Source of the DNA: Bacillus sp. PK3_68
GTDB lineage: Bacteria; Bacillota; Bacilli; Bacillales; Domibacillaceae
NCBI RefSeq assembly: GCF_003600835.1
Contig: NZ_NQYC01000001.1
Location: 186,001-250,000 of the forward strand
DNA: 64,000 bases
Direction: 5' to 3'
Shown: in pieces, positions 54,937 to 63,817 of the stretch
Numbering within the stretch: the stretch's first letter is position 1
Layout of the letters: every line of letters begins with the position of its first letter
Program-made: the position numbers and the translations under genes
The notes under the pieces: generated by a model
Databases searched by the model: none
What the model was told of the DNA's origin: nothing
The model's input: the letters and a program-made list of their open reading frames with translations, nothing else

Positions 54937-55046
54937 TCATAATCGTATCGATTATACCATCTTATAGAGGGAAAAGGGAGAGTCCTTCTCAACGGGAGAA
55001 TGCAAACAAAAAAAAGAACCTGCAGAGTTGTTCTTCTGTCTGGTTC

Positions 55047-55208
55047 TTAGGATTGAGAAATAATAGGGCAGTGCTTTAAATGTTTAATGTGAGTCAGCTC
55101 TACCTGGTGTGGAGGGGAAAGTCGCATAATGTCACAATATCCAGCCGGATCAATCCGTAAAATCTGATATCTTTTCTCCTCATATAAAATGATATCCTGT
55201 TCTTTCAC
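55047..55208 (-). CDS. Small hypothetical protein, 53 residues
   Basis: MKEQDIILYEEKRYQILRID and then GYCDIMRLSPPHQVELTHIK form a compact beta-rich small protein. A GTG start is preceded by AAAGAGAGG. It lies just downstream of the CxxC protein, 15 bases away on the same strand, and is likely cotranscribed with it. No family is recognised. Confidence 0.65.
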   Translation of the reverse strand: MKEQDIILYEEKRYQILRIDPAGYCDIMRLSPPHQVELTHIKHLKHCPIISQS

Positions 55209-55223
55209 GCGGATAACCTCTCT

Positions 55224-55400
55224 TTATTTATAAGTAAATTCTTGGCCAAACTCGCTGCCAAGAAAAGGGTCCTGAAAGCGAAAAGCCAAGTGGTTTCCAA
55301 CACCATGACAATGCTTGCATATTTTGCTGACGAGGAATCCTCTGACAAGAGGAACTCTACCTAGACCATTGCATTCTGTACAAACTCGTCTGTGAGTCAT
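55224..55400 (-). CDS. Small CxxC zinc-ribbon protein, 58 residues
   Basis: MTHRRVCTECNGLGRVPLVR is followed by KICKHCHGVGNH. The two CxxCxGxG-type pairs resemble the DnaJ central zinc repeat and should bind one zinc. AAAGGAGGAATTTG lies upstream. The function is unknown; it may be a small regulatory or chaperone-like protein. It shares its strand and transcript with the 53-residue protein after it. Confidence 0.7.
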   Translation of the reverse strand: MTHRRVCTECNGLGRVPLVRGFLVSKICKHCHGVGNHLAFRFQDPFLGSEFGQEFTYK

Positions 55401-55632
55401 CAAATTCCTCCTTTCAAAGATGGTAAATAAACAGACTTTTCTGTAGTATACCCATTTGCTTATCTACCTAATCTAATCAAGGCGGATTTTTAGGCGGAAA
55501 ACGCAGACAAATCTTTTCCTGGGTTGAATGAGGGAAGGGAGGAGGGTAGTTTTCCCTATGAGGCAGGCAATGAACTGTTCATTGCTTTTCAACAAGCTGA
55601 AGCACCTTCTCGCATGGAAGGTGCCGATATTG

Positions 55633-56052
55633 TTACAATTCTAATACTTGAGGAGTATCTTTTCCTTTATTCATGTAACGAATCGTATTTGGAGTAATGG
55701 CAAGGACAATGTATTCAGGATCGTCTGGCCCGTTAAACCATTGAGAAATCTCTTCGTTCCAAAGTCGCTTTTTAGTTTCGGCTGAATCATCTATCTTAGC
55801 GGTGCCTTCAATTTCAAGAAATGCATCGCCCATTCCTTCTCCGGAATAACCGATCAAAATGTGAACATTTGGATTTTGTTCAATCTCTTCAACTTTATAT
55901 GTGTCTTTCCCTGTCGGGGTATAAAGGGTCAAATCATCATTATAAAATGTCATGTAACGAGTGTGAGGTTTGTTGTTTTTTACTGTGGCAAGCGTACCAG
56001 TTTGATTTTCTTTCAATACATCAAGAATTTCTTTTTTTAGCTGTTCCATCAT
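55633..56052 (-). CDS. Pyridoxamine 5'-phosphate oxidase-like (general stress) protein
   Basis: This 139-residue split-barrel flavin-binding protein has GTLATVKNNKPHTRYMTFYNDD, LYTPTGKDTYKVEEIEQNP and VHILIGYSG, as in the general stress protein 26 family. The frame opens 75 bases further upstream, but AAAGGAG is placed for the ATG at 56052. It may bind FMN or a similar cofactor; its substrate is unknown. Monocistronic. Confidence 0.85.
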   Translation of the reverse strand: MMEQLKKEILDVLKENQTGTLATVKNNKPHTRYMTFYNDDLTLYTPTGKDTYKVEEIEQNPNVHILIGYSGEGMGDAFLEIEGTAKIDDSAETKKRLWNEEISQWFNGPDDPEYIVLAITPNTIRYMNKGKDTPQVLEL

Positions 56053-56161
56053 TCCATCTCCTTTTGCAATGCTTTCTTCTTTTACTATTCCTTCGTCTGA
56101 CAAAAATAAACATCGCCTCGTTGACATTCATGAGAAAAAGTAAATTTCTTAAAAATAAGGT

Positions 56162-56189
56162 TTGACTTTAGAAAATTTTCTGATAAGAT
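56162..56189 (+). promoter_or_regulatory. Promoter and palindrome before cysH
   Basis: TTGACT (56162-56167) and TAAGAT (56184-56189) with 16 bases between them form a plausible promoter. AGAAAATTTTCT (56170-56181) is a perfect 12-bp palindrome in the spacer, a candidate operator. Confidence 0.48.
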
Positions 56190-56233
56190 TATCTATATTC
56201 ATAAAATCCTATCTGTAAAGTAGGTGTTTAAAA

Positions 56234-56941
56234 GTGATTAAATATGAACAGTGGAACGAAACAGAATTGCCGCTGTTTCCAGCAGAAAGTGCAACAAAAG
56301 GAGCGCTTGAAACCCTTCAATGGGCATATGAGCAGTATGGGGAAAAGCTTGTATATGCGTGCAGCTTCGGAATTGAAGGCATTGTCCTTATTGACTTAAT
56401 TTCAAAAGTAAAACCGGATGCCGAAATTGTCTTTTTAGATACCGGCTATCATTTTAAAGAAACTTATGAGGTCATCGATGAGGTAAAGAAAAATTATCCC
56501 GCTCTTCGCATTCATCTTCAGCAGCCTGAATTGACGATTGAAGAACAAGCTGCCCAGTATGGGGCGGACCTCTGGAGTTCAAACCCTAACCAATGCTGTA
56601 ATATCCGGAAGATCGCTCCGCTTTCTAAGGCGCTGGCACCTTCTATTGCCTGGATTTCAGGGCTGAGAAGAGAACAGTCGGAAACGAGAAAACATACGAA
56701 TTTCTTAAATCAAGACCACAAATTTAAAAAGATAAAAGTATGTCCTTTAATTCATTGGACATGGAAAGATGTCTGGCGGTATGTAACAAAACATGAGCTT
56801 GCTTATAACCGGCTTCATGATCAGGGATATCCAAGCATTGGATGTGAGACTTGCACAAAACCAGCGTATTCCTTGGAGGATATGCGTGCCGGACGATGGT
56901 CAGGTACTGGAAAAACAGAATGTGGCTTGCATACAAGCTAA
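56234..56941 (+). CDS. cysH: Phosphoadenylyl/adenylyl-sulfate reductase (thioredoxin-type)
   Basis: This cytoplasmic enzyme reduces APS (or PAPS) to sulfite. The 235 residues have [16 protein letters not shown] (PP-loop region), [18 protein letters not shown], paired cysteines [12 protein letters not shown] and GCETCTKP (4Fe-4S, favouring APS as substrate) and a final ECGLH catalytic cysteine. It is the first gene of the sulfate assimilation operon; GTG start. Expression is likely controlled at the palindrome-bearing promoter. Confidence 0.94.
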   Translation: MIKYEQWNETELPLFPAESATKGALETLQWAYEQYGEKLVYACSFGIEGIVLIDLISKVKPDAEIVFLDTGYHFKETYEVIDEVKKNYPALRIHLQQPELTIEEQAAQYGADLWSSNPNQCCNIRKIAPLSKALAPSIAWISGLRREQSETRKHTNFLNQDHKFKKIKVCPLIHWTWKDVWRYVTKHELAYNRLHDQGYPSIGCETCTKPAYSLEDMRAGRWSGTGKTECGLHTS

Positions 56942-57001
56942 TTTTTTTACTCTTAATTCATAGTATTTTTATAAGTTTAATTAATTTGGGAGGTATACGC
57001 A

Positions 57002-58147
57002 ATGACTCAAAGCGTGCCGCATGGCGGAAAGTTAGTTCAATTATTTCATCCTGATTTAGACATTTCCAACATTTATAAAGAGATTGAATTAGATCAAACA
57101 GCTCTGAGTGATTTGGAGTTGATTGGTACAGGAGCATATAGCCCGTTAATCGGGTTTTTGACAAAAAAAGATTATGATTCTGTTGTTTCTAGCCTTCGTC
57201 TAGCAGACGGAACGGTTTGGAGCTTGCCGATTACTCTTCCTGTCACAGAGGAAACGGCTGCTTCTCTTCAGGAAGAAGAGACTGTACTGCTTGTTCATAA
57301 CGGCGTTCCATATGGAGTGCTGACCATTGAAGAGATTTTCCGGCCGGATCAGCAGCATGAGGCTCAAGAAGTATACAAGACAACTGATACAGCTCATCCA
57401 GGAGTGAAAAAACTGTTGGAACGGGGATCTGTATATATTGGTGGGCCCATTACGTTAATTCGCCGGATTGAACGAAAACAGTTTAGCGAATTTTATTTTG
57501 ATCCTGTTGAAACGAGAGCGATTTTTAAAGAAAAAGGCTGGGAACGCATCGTTGGCTTTCAAACGAGAAATCCTGTCCACCGTGCCCATGAATACATTCA
57601 GAAAACTGCGCTTGAAATCGTTGATGGTCTTTTATTAAATCCGCTTGTCGGGGAAACGAAATCGGATGACATTCCGGCGGATGTACGAATGGAAAGCTAT
57701 CAGGTTTTATTGAAGGATTATTATCCGCAAGATCGGGTAAAACTTGCTGTTTTCCCCGCTGCTATGCGCTATGCCGGCCCAAGAGAAGCTGTCTTTCATG
57801 CCCTCGTGCGCAAAAACTACGGCTGCACCCACTTCATCGTCGGTCGCGATCATGCCGGAGTCGGCGATTACTATGGAACGTATGATGCACAAAAGATTTT
57901 CAGCCAATTTTCAGCCGAGGAAATCGGAATTACGCTGCTCTTTTTTGAACACAGCTTTTACTGCAAAAAGTGTGAAAGCATGGCCTCAGCCAAAACATGT
58001 CCGCATGATAAAGAACATCATGTGATCTTATCTGGTACAAAGGTGCGGGAAATGCTGCGTGCCGGCGAAGTGCCGCCATCCACATTTAGCCGAAAAGAAG
58101 TCATCGAAGTGTTAATCCGTGGACTGCGTGAGAAAGAAACTGTTTAA
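57002..58147 (+). CDS. sat: Sulfate adenylyltransferase (ATP sulfurylase)
   Basis: This homo-oligomeric enzyme of 381 residues makes APS from ATP and sulfate. It has the signature [11 protein letters not shown] (His motif), the later [12 protein letters not shown] and the Cys-containing [14 protein letters not shown] loop. ATG after GGGAGG, 60 bases after cysH. Confidence 0.96.
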   Translation: MTQSVPHGGKLVQLFHPDLDISNIYKEIELDQTALSDLELIGTGAYSPLIGFLTKKDYDSVVSSLRLADGTVWSLPITLPVTEETAASLQEEETVLLVHNGVPYGVLTIEEIFRPDQQHEAQEVYKTTDTAHPGVKKLLERGSVYIGGPITLIRRIERKQFSEFYFDPVETRAIFKEKGWERIVGFQTRNPVHRAHEYIQKTALEIVDGLLLNPLVGETKSDDIPADVRMESYQVLLKDYYPQDRVKLAVFPAAMRYAGPREAVFHALVRKNYGCTHFIVGRDHAGVGDYYGTYDAQKIFSQFSAEEIGITLLFFEHSFYCKKCESMASAKTCPHDKEHHVILSGTKVREMLRAGEVPPSTFSRKEVIEVLIRGLREKETV

Positions 58148-58161
58148 CAGGAGGAGTATAA

Positions 58162-58761
58162 ATGAGCACAAATATTGTTTGGCACGAGCAGGCATTAACC
58201 AAACATGATCAGAGAATGAGAAATAAACATCACAGTGCCGTCTTCTGGTTTACCGGTCTTTCCGGTTCAGGAAAGTCTACGGTTGCCAACGCGGCAGCCA
58301 AAAGACTGCACGAGCTTGGTGTGAATACGTATGTACTTGATGGAGATAACATCCGTCATGGATTAAATAAAGATTTAGGATTTTCTGATGAAGACCGTAA
58401 AGAGAATATCCGTCGCATTGGTGAAGTAGCCAAATTGTTTGTTGACAGCGGCCAAATCGTATTTACAGCATTTATCTCTCCTTTTCAGGAAGATCGGGAA
58501 ACCGTTCGCCGTCTGCTTGGTACGGATGAGTTTATCGAAGTATACGTCAGCTGCCCGTTGGAAGAGTGTGAGGCACGTGATCCAAAAGGACTTTACCAAA
58601 AGGCTCGCAATGGACAGATTCCGGAGTTTACAGGCATCTCTTCTCCATATGAAGCACCCGACATGCCGGAGCTGGTTCTGGAGACAAACCGCTATTCAGT
58701 CGATGAATGTGTGGATCAGTTAGTTAGCTTTATTAAAGGAAAACGTTGGATTGAAAGATGA
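58162..58761 (+). CDS. cysC: Adenylyl-sulfate kinase
   Basis: The 199 residues phosphorylate APS to PAPS. Walker A is GLSGSGKST (about residues 30-38), followed by [18 protein letters not shown] and [27 protein letters not shown] is the substrate-binding loop. It starts 14 bases after sat with AACAGGAGGAG upstream. With a 4Fe-4S CysH, PAPS may be a side route. Confidence 0.95.
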   Translation: MSTNIVWHEQALTKHDQRMRNKHHSAVFWFTGLSGSGKSTVANAAAKRLHELGVNTYVLDGDNIRHGLNKDLGFSDEDRKENIRRIGEVAKLFVDSGQIVFTAFISPFQEDRETVRRLLGTDEFIEVYVSCPLEECEARDPKGLYQKARNGQIPEFTGISSPYEAPDMPELVLETNRYSVDECVDQLVSFIKGKRWIER

Positions 58762-58825
58762 ATAGATAAAAGCAGCAGACCGGCTTCCTGCTGCGCTCTA
58801 AAGAATTAAAGCGGAGGTGGCCATT

Positions 58826-59605
58826 ATGGCAAAAGTGTGGTTAGTAGGAGCAGGGCCCGGTGATCCAGACTTAATTACAGTGAAAGGCTTAAAGGCCATT
58901 AAAGAAGCAGAAGTGATTCTTTACGACCGGCTAATCAGCCCGGAACTTCTGGAGTATGCAAAGCCTGATGCTGAATTAATTTTTTGTGGGAAGCTTCCGG
59001 ACCACCATCATTTACAGCAAGAAACGATCAACTATTTGCTCGTCAAACACGCCAAGAGCGGCAAAAACGTCGTAAGGCTAAAAGGCGGCGACCCATTTGT
59101 TTTTGGCCGTGGCGGCGAAGAAGCAGCCTTTCTTACCGAGCAGGGTGTACTGTTTGAAGTGATCCCTGGGATTACCTCAGGAATTGCCGCTCCTGCTTAT
59201 GCGGGCATTCCTGTTACTCATAGGGAGCATAGCGCTTCTTTTGCCATTGTAACTGGTCATCGACGCGAAGGGGAAAAAGAGGAACTGAAATGGTCTGCGC
59301 TTGCCAATGGGATTGACACACTCGCGATTTACATGGGGGTAAAGAACCTGCCTTATATACAGGAAAAGTTAATTTCACATGGTAAGTCGCCACAAACACC
59401 AGCCGCTTTAATCCATTGGGGTACCACGAAAGAGCAGAGAACAGTGACAGGAACACTTGAAACAATTGCTGATATAGCAAGAGCTGAGGGAATGACTAAT
59501 CCCAGCATGATTGTCATCGGAGAGGTTGTGCGTCTTCGTGAGAGATTACAGTGGTTCAGTGAGTGGGAAACGGACGCTGTAATGACAGCAGGTGCCAGCC
59601 AATGA
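58826..59605 (+). CDS. sumT: Uroporphyrinogen-III C-methyltransferase (SUMT)
   Basis: This 259-residue SAM-dependent enzyme makes precorrin-2 for siroheme (the cofactor of sulfite reductase). It has GAGPGDPDLITVKG, VVRLKGGDPFVFGRGGEEA and PVTHREHSASFAIVTGH. Start ATG 58826 lies five bases after GGAGGTGG; an in-frame GTG at 58817 lies inside that site. It ends in an ATGA overlap with sirB. This corresponds to ylnD of B. subtilis. Confidence 0.93.
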   Translation: MAKVWLVGAGPGDPDLITVKGLKAIKEAEVILYDRLISPELLEYAKPDAELIFCGKLPDHHHLQQETINYLLVKHAKSGKNVVRLKGGDPFVFGRGGEEAAFLTEQGVLFEVIPGITSGIAAPAYAGIPVTHREHSASFAIVTGHRREGEKEELKWSALANGIDTLAIYMGVKNLPYIQEKLISHGKSPQTPAALIHWGTTKEQRTVTGTLETIADIARAEGMTNPSMIVIGEVVRLRERLQWFSEWETDAVMTAGASQ

Positions 59606-60363
59606 AAGCTGTTCTTTACGTTTGTCACGGCAGCCGAGTGAGAAAAGGCCGAGAGGAAGCGTTGGCTTTTATTGAACGGACAAAGCCGTTTATAGATGTT
59701 CCTATTCAGGAGGCATGTTTTCTTGAGCTGGCGGAACCAACGATTGAGCAAGGGATTGCCCACTGTGTAGCTCAGGGAGCAACCGAAATTATTGTTTTTC
59801 CGTTTCTGCTGCTTGCTGCGGGCCATGCCAAGAAAGACATCCCGTTAGAACTGGAAAAAGTAAAATTCAGCTTTCCTTCAGTAACCTTTCATTATGCTCA
59901 GCCACTTGGTGTACATGAAGCAATGGTTGACATTTTGGTGGAAAGAATGAAAGAAACCGGACATCCAATTTTGCCTAATGCCTCTATATTGATTGTTGGC
60001 CGAGGAAGCAGTGATCCGCAAACGACAGCGGATTTTGCTGCAATCCGCGACCTGTTTCGCTATAAAACCAAGTTAATGGATGTGAATATTGGATATTTAG
60101 CCGCCGCTGCTCCTTCGTTTCAGGAAGAATTAATCCGGCTTAATGAACAGAAGCCTACTCAACTATGGGTCCTTCCTTATCTATTATTTACAGGCATTTT
60201 ATCCAAAACATTAGAAAAAGAAATTCGCTCTTTAAACTCGAAGAGCTTCGTTATATTAACAAGGTGCCTTGGCTACCATCCATTTATTAGTCAAATTATA
60301 AAAGATCGTATTCAAGAAGCAGATCCAACAGGAGGGTATGCCTATGTTTCCCATCATGGTTGA
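59602..60363 (+). CDS. sirB: Sirohydrochlorin ferrochelatase (SirB-like)
   Basis: The 253 residues of the CbiX/SirB type have the N-terminal VLYVCHGSRVRKGREEA and the later IIVFPFLLLAAGHAKKDIP, in which the conserved His residues insert iron into sirohydrochlorin. It overlaps the SUMT stop by four bases. A longer frame upstream is internal to sumT. Equivalent to ylnE. Confidence 0.9.
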   Translation: MKAVLYVCHGSRVRKGREEALAFIERTKPFIDVPIQEACFLELAEPTIEQGIAHCVAQGATEIIVFPFLLLAAGHAKKDIPLELEKVKFSFPSVTFHYAQPLGVHEAMVDILVERMKETGHPILPNASILIVGRGSSDPQTTADFAAIRDLFRYKTKLMDVNIGYLAAAAPSFQEELIRLNEQKPTQLWVLPYLLFTGILSKTLEKEIRSLNSKSFVILTRCLGYHPFISQIIKDRIQEADPTGGYAYVSHHG

Positions 60364-60967
60364 TTTAGCGGATGAAAAAATTGTTGTTGTTGGCGGCGGG
60401 GAAGTAGCCCTGCATAAAATAAAGAATTTATTGCGTTTTGGCCTTCATGTGCATGTGGTCAGCCCGTCTATTCATCCAGAGATAGAAAAATTGGCTGAGG
60501 AGGGATTGGTGACGACCCTGCAAAAACTGGCGGAAGAGGAAGATTACGATGATGCCTTTCTAGTAATTGCGGTGACGAATTCCAAAGAAGTGAATGATAG
60601 AGTAGCCAGAAAAGCAAAAGCGGCTGGCAAGCTTGTCGTTCATGCCGAACAGCCCGATCTTGGCAACAGCACGATTCCTGCTTCTCTGCAGCGGGGGCGC
60701 CTCGTCCTTAGTGTGTCCACGGGAGGAGCCAGCCCAACTCTCGCTAAGCAGATCAGAAATCAGCTTGAAGAAACATATGATGAATCGTATGAAGACTATC
60801 TCGATTTTTTATATGAAGTTAGGCAAATTGTGAAGAAAGTAGAGCCAGACCGCAAAGTGCGCCGCCATTTGCTGAAAATAGCGGCTGATCCTATTTTTTA
60901 TAAAGATATTAAAAGAAGAGAAACGTTTTTACATGAAATCCGGCCATTTGCTCATGTAAGGCACTGA
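60344..60967 (+). CDS. sirC: Precorrin-2 dehydrogenase (SirC-like)
   Basis: This 207-residue NAD-binding protein oxidises precorrin-2 to sirohydrochlorin. The nucleotide motif KIVVVGGGEVALHKI is followed by an SVSTGGASPTLAKQIRNQ segment typical of siroheme synthase N-domains. ATG 60344 is seven bases after GGAGGG and overlaps the sirB end. Equivalent to ylnF. Confidence 0.92.
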   Translation: MFPIMVDLADEKIVVVGGGEVALHKIKNLLRFGLHVHVVSPSIHPEIEKLAEEGLVTTLQKLAEEEDYDDAFLVIAVTNSKEVNDRVARKAKAAGKLVVHAEQPDLGNSTIPASLQRGRLVLSVSTGGASPTLAKQIRNQLEETYDESYEDYLDFLYEVRQIVKKVEPDRKVRRHLLKIAADPIFYKDIKRRETFLHEIRPFAHVRH

Positions 60968-60982
60968 TTTGGGGGGAGAAAT

Positions 60983-61888
60983 ATGGAACGATTTGTCATA
61001 CTAGCGCTTGTTGGTCTCGCTGCTCAGCTTGTAGATGGGTCGCTCGGAATGGGGTACGGCCTTACATCTACCACACTTTTAATGACTGCGGGTATCGCGC
61101 CAGCAATAGCCTCTGCTTCTGTTCATATGGCAGAAGTTGTGACGACTGCAGCTTCAGGAGTCTCACATATGCGGTTTGGAAACGTTGATAAACAGATGGC
61201 AAAGCGTCTCATTATCCCCGGATCGATTGGCGCATTTTCAGGAGCGACATTTTTAAGTCATTTAACAGGCGATTATGTCCGGCTATATGTGTCCATCTTT
61301 TTATTTGCATTGGGGTTATACATTCTGGCACGCTTCTTGTTTTTAAAAGATGCGCGTAAACAAGAGCATAAACAACTGACGAATAAATTTTATTTGCCTC
61401 TTGGCTTTGTGGCTGGCTTCTTCGATGCGAGCGGAGGAGGCGGGTGGGGGCCGATTGCCACACCAGCTTTGCTTTCGCGAAAAGGAATAGAAGCCAGAAA
61501 AGTCATTGGAACTGTCAGTGTCAGTGAATTTGCAGTAGCCGCTTCTGCCACGATCGGATTCATGATTTCGCTTGGCCCCAGCAAAGTCAATTGGCTTTGG
61601 GCAGGAGCGATCATGCTAGGTGGGGTGGTTGCAGCACCGATTGCTGCCTGGATCGTAAAAAGTCTTCCGACAAAAATATTGGCCGTCATTGTAAGTGGCA
61701 TGTTGATATTTACAAACGTGCGGTCCATACTTAGCTATACGACCATCGATCCTACGATTCATCATGTAATTTATGCGGCCATTGTTCTTGTATGGATATA
61801 TATAGTATTTTATGTAGCCCAAAAAGAACGCAAGCTGAAGGGCGAAACGCTTCAGCTTCCTTTGGAGAAATCTAGAGAAACCTCTTAA
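60983..61888 (+). CDS. TauE/SafE-family sulfite or sulfate-related transporter
   Basis: The 301-residue membrane protein has about eight helices with two internal repeats: DGSLGMGYGLTSTTLLMTAG at helix 1 and the mirrored FFDASGGGGWGPIATPALLS in the second half, both typical of TauE/SafE. In the B. subtilis cysH operon the transporter is CysP near the front; here a TauE-type protein closes the operon and may transport sulfate, sulfite or an organic sulfonate. Fifteen bases after sirC. Confidence 0.88.
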   Translation: MERFVILALVGLAAQLVDGSLGMGYGLTSTTLLMTAGIAPAIASASVHMAEVVTTAASGVSHMRFGNVDKQMAKRLIIPGSIGAFSGATFLSHLTGDYVRLYVSIFLFALGLYILARFLFLKDARKQEHKQLTNKFYLPLGFVAGFFDASGGGGWGPIATPALLSRKGIEARKVIGTVSVSEFAVAASATIGFMISLGPSKVNWLWAGAIMLGGVVAAPIAAWIVKSLPTKILAVIVSGMLIFTNVRSILSYTTIDPTIHHVIYAAIVLVWIYIVFYVAQKERKLKGETLQLPLEKSRETS

Positions 61889-61913
61889 TAAACGTTTAGG
61901 AGATTTTTGGGGA

Positions 61914-61951
61914 ACGATCCCTTCTATAATAGCAGAGAGGGGATCTTTTTT
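61914..61951 (+). terminator. Terminator of the sulfate operon
   Basis: GATCCC (61916-61921) pairs with GGGATC (61940-61945) around an 18-base loop, followed by six T. Confidence 0.75.
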
Positions 61952-62228
61952 ATTTATTCATCTTCGTCTTGCTGTGTTGTTGTCATGTTATCCAGCCTCA
62001 CTTATCCAATTTTAGTCGGCAAAATAAAGGGCCAACATGTAAAATTTGACGGCAAAATGATTCGTGAAATGCTTGTGGTGTAAGATCGGATAGACAAGGT
62101 AGCATTAAGGAAGAGGGAATTATCACAACTGGCCTCCTATATTGTTCAGATTTTTGAGTAGGAGGAATCGGTATGTACTCTTACTTTTCATCATTTGGTC
62201 ATTAACATAAAAACCTCCGCAAGGAACG
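61952..62228. other. Non-coding stretch left of the IS element
   Basis: A 32-codon frame (about 61986-62084) reads MLSSLTYPILVGKIKGQHVK and then FDGKMIREMLVV; it has no ribosome site and may be a gene remnant. The last bases (62206-62223) form the left half of a hairpin that the IS interrupts. Confidence 0.45.
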
Positions 62229-62269
62229 TGGGACTGACCCCTATTTTTGAGACAGGGATCAAAACACCT

Positions 62270-63118
62270 TTAAGCAGCCAGCTGCCGATACTTGACCGGT
62301 GGCTGGTTGTTTAGTTTCGCTTGAATACGGATATGGTTATAATAGTGAATATAGCTTTCGACAGTTTGCTCTACGATAGCCGTCGTAGTGCTTGTCAACT
62401 CGTCGAGATAGAACGTTTCAGACTTTAGCGAGGAATGAAACGATTCGATGGAGGCATTATCAGAGGGTGTCCCTTTCCGGGACATACTCATGGTAATGCC
62501 TTTTTCTTTGACTGCCTGCTGATAAGCATAAGATGTGTACACAGATCCCTGATCGCTGTGCAGAATGCATCCCTCTGGGAGGGGTGGCAGCTGGGCCAGC
62601 GTATGTAGCACAAAATCTGTATTCTGGCAGCTTCCTAAAGAATAGGCAATGATTTCGCCGTTAAATAAATCCTGAATACTTGAAAGATACAGCTGTTTCT
62701 GGCCAAAAGGCAAGTATGTAATATCTGTGACGAGCTTTTGAAGAGGCTGATTTGCCTGGAAATCTCCTTTTAACAGGTTATCGGAAATATGACAGGGCTG
62801 TCCTGTTCGTTTGCGTTTCTTCACTTTTACCCGGCACTGCCAGCCATACTTCTGCATTACACGCTGTACCGCTTTATGGTTAATCGACATCTCTCGTTTT
62901 AATAAGGCCGTGATTTTACGATAACCATATCGAAACTTAAGGTCCCGGCACAACGTGCCGATTTTTCGTTCAACGATCTGCCTGGCTGTTTCTTTCCGGC
63001 TCCTGCTCTTCCAGCGATAATAAGTGGATCTAGCAATGCCGAGATGCCGGCATATTTCCCTGACGGGCATGCTGGTTTGGAGTTCTTTTACTAATTCTAC
63101 AGCTGTTTCTGGGACCAC
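62270..63118 (-). CDS. IS3-family transposase OrfB
   Basis: The 282-residue integrase-type catalytic part starts with a HTH_21-like region (REICRHLGIARSTYYRWKSR) and has the DDE triad: Asp in LVTDITYLPFG, Asp in LHSDQGSVYTS and Glu in NASIESFHSSLK. It is normally made as an OrfAB fusion by a -1 frameshift; the frame here is -1 relative to OrfA. It ends six bases before the inner terminal repeat. Confidence 0.93.
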   Translation of the reverse strand: MVPETAVELVKELQTSMPVREICRHLGIARSTYYRWKSRSRKETARQIVERKIGTLCRDLKFRYGYRKITALLKREMSINHKAVQRVMQKYGWQCRVKVKKRKRTGQPCHISDNLLKGDFQANQPLQKLVTDITYLPFGQKQLYLSSIQDLFNGEIIAYSLGSCQNTDFVLHTLAQLPPLPEGCILHSDQGSVYTSYAYQQAVKEKGITMSMSRKGTPSDNASIESFHSSLKSETFYLDELTSTTTAIVEQTVESYIHYYNHIRIQAKLNNQPPVKYRQLAA

Positions 63119-63420
63119 TTCCTCTCCAATTCTTTGTACTTTTTTAGTACTTCAATCTGCTGTTTCAAATACCGATTTTCTTCCTTCAGTTTCTCTGTTT
63201 CACTTTCATACTCAGCCCCTTTTCCGAAGGAATACTGCTTGCCCACTGGCTGTTCAAATCGATGAAACTCGCCTGCTTTGTACCATTTCATCCATGTTTT
63301 AAGCTGTGTCTTATTTCGAATGTTTAATTCCTTTAAGACTTCTTTGACCGGCACCCCAGCTAATCTCATTTTTACAGCCTTCATTTTTACTTCCGCTGGA
63401 TAACTGACTCTTGTCCCCAT
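63097..63420 (-). CDS. IS3-family transposase OrfA
   Basis: The 107 residues hold the IS3 helix-turn-helix (SYPAEVKMKAVKMRLAGVPV, then KTQLKTWMKWY) and a leucine-zipper coiled coil (EKLKEENRYLKQQIEVLKKY). ATG 63420 follows GGAGGTG. Near its end the codons CTA AAA AAG (63147-63139) contain a slippery A AAA AAG, as used by IS3 elements to make OrfAB. Confidence 0.9.
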   Translation of the reverse strand: MGTRVSYPAEVKMKAVKMRLAGVPVKEVLKELNIRNKTQLKTWMKWYKAGEFHRFEQPVGKQYSFGKGAEYESETEKLKEENRYLKQQIEVLKKYKELERKWSQKQL

Positions 63421-63515
63421 AGAAAAACACCTCCAAGTTATTTTCGAGTATCCCATACTCGTTTTCAACTTAAAGGTGTTTTTTATTTGTCTCACTTTAT
63501 GGGGTCAGTCCAACG

Positions 63516-63817
63516 TTAACTTGCGGAGGTTTTTATGTTAAATTGGAACGAGGAGGACAAATTACTCTAATTGGAGCGAACTTCCATTGCTTAGAATGAA
63601 AGGAAGGCGCTAAATACCTATTGGACAAATAATATAGCATAGAAAAATTTCTTCTTACGAAATGATAAGTGAAAGATTGATGCTTTAGGGGAAAAATCAA
63701 ATTTTAATATAAAAAGCTATTTATTAACAAATATCAACAAGAAGTGATTCCGATTTATAGCACTATCGTTAGTATAAATGAGTATTAGTCAATGGATGAG
63801 GAGAAAGGGTGGAAGGA
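63516..63817. other. Intergenic region right of the IS element
   Basis: These 302 bases contain the right hairpin half (to 63537) and then AT-rich sequence before the RsbR-like gene. No gene or clear promoter is seen. Confidence 0.45.

Larger units (their letters stand above)
62229..63512 (-). mobile_element. IS3-family (IS150-like) insertion sequence
   Basis: This 1284-bp element has 5'-TG...CA-3' ends and imperfect terminal inverted repeats of about 45 bases. The outermost are TGGGACTGACCCC and GGGGTCAGTCCA; the innermost share AACACCTTTAAG with its complement. A 3-bp target duplication ACG flanks it (62226-62228 and 63513-63515). It carries orfA and orfB on the minus strand with a slippery A6G. 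All parts appear intact, so it is probably still active. Confidence 0.93.
62206..63537. repeat. Terminator-like hairpin split by the IS
   Basis: CATAAAAACCTCCGCAAG (62206-62223) and its exact complement (63520-63537) flank the element. Removing the IS and one ACG copy gives one hairpin with an 18-bp stem and a small loop (GAACGTTAA). Confidence 0.75.

Noticed and set aside
61986-62084. 32-codon frame left of the IS as a gene
   Set aside because: No ribosome site or recognisable family; kept only as a possible remnant.
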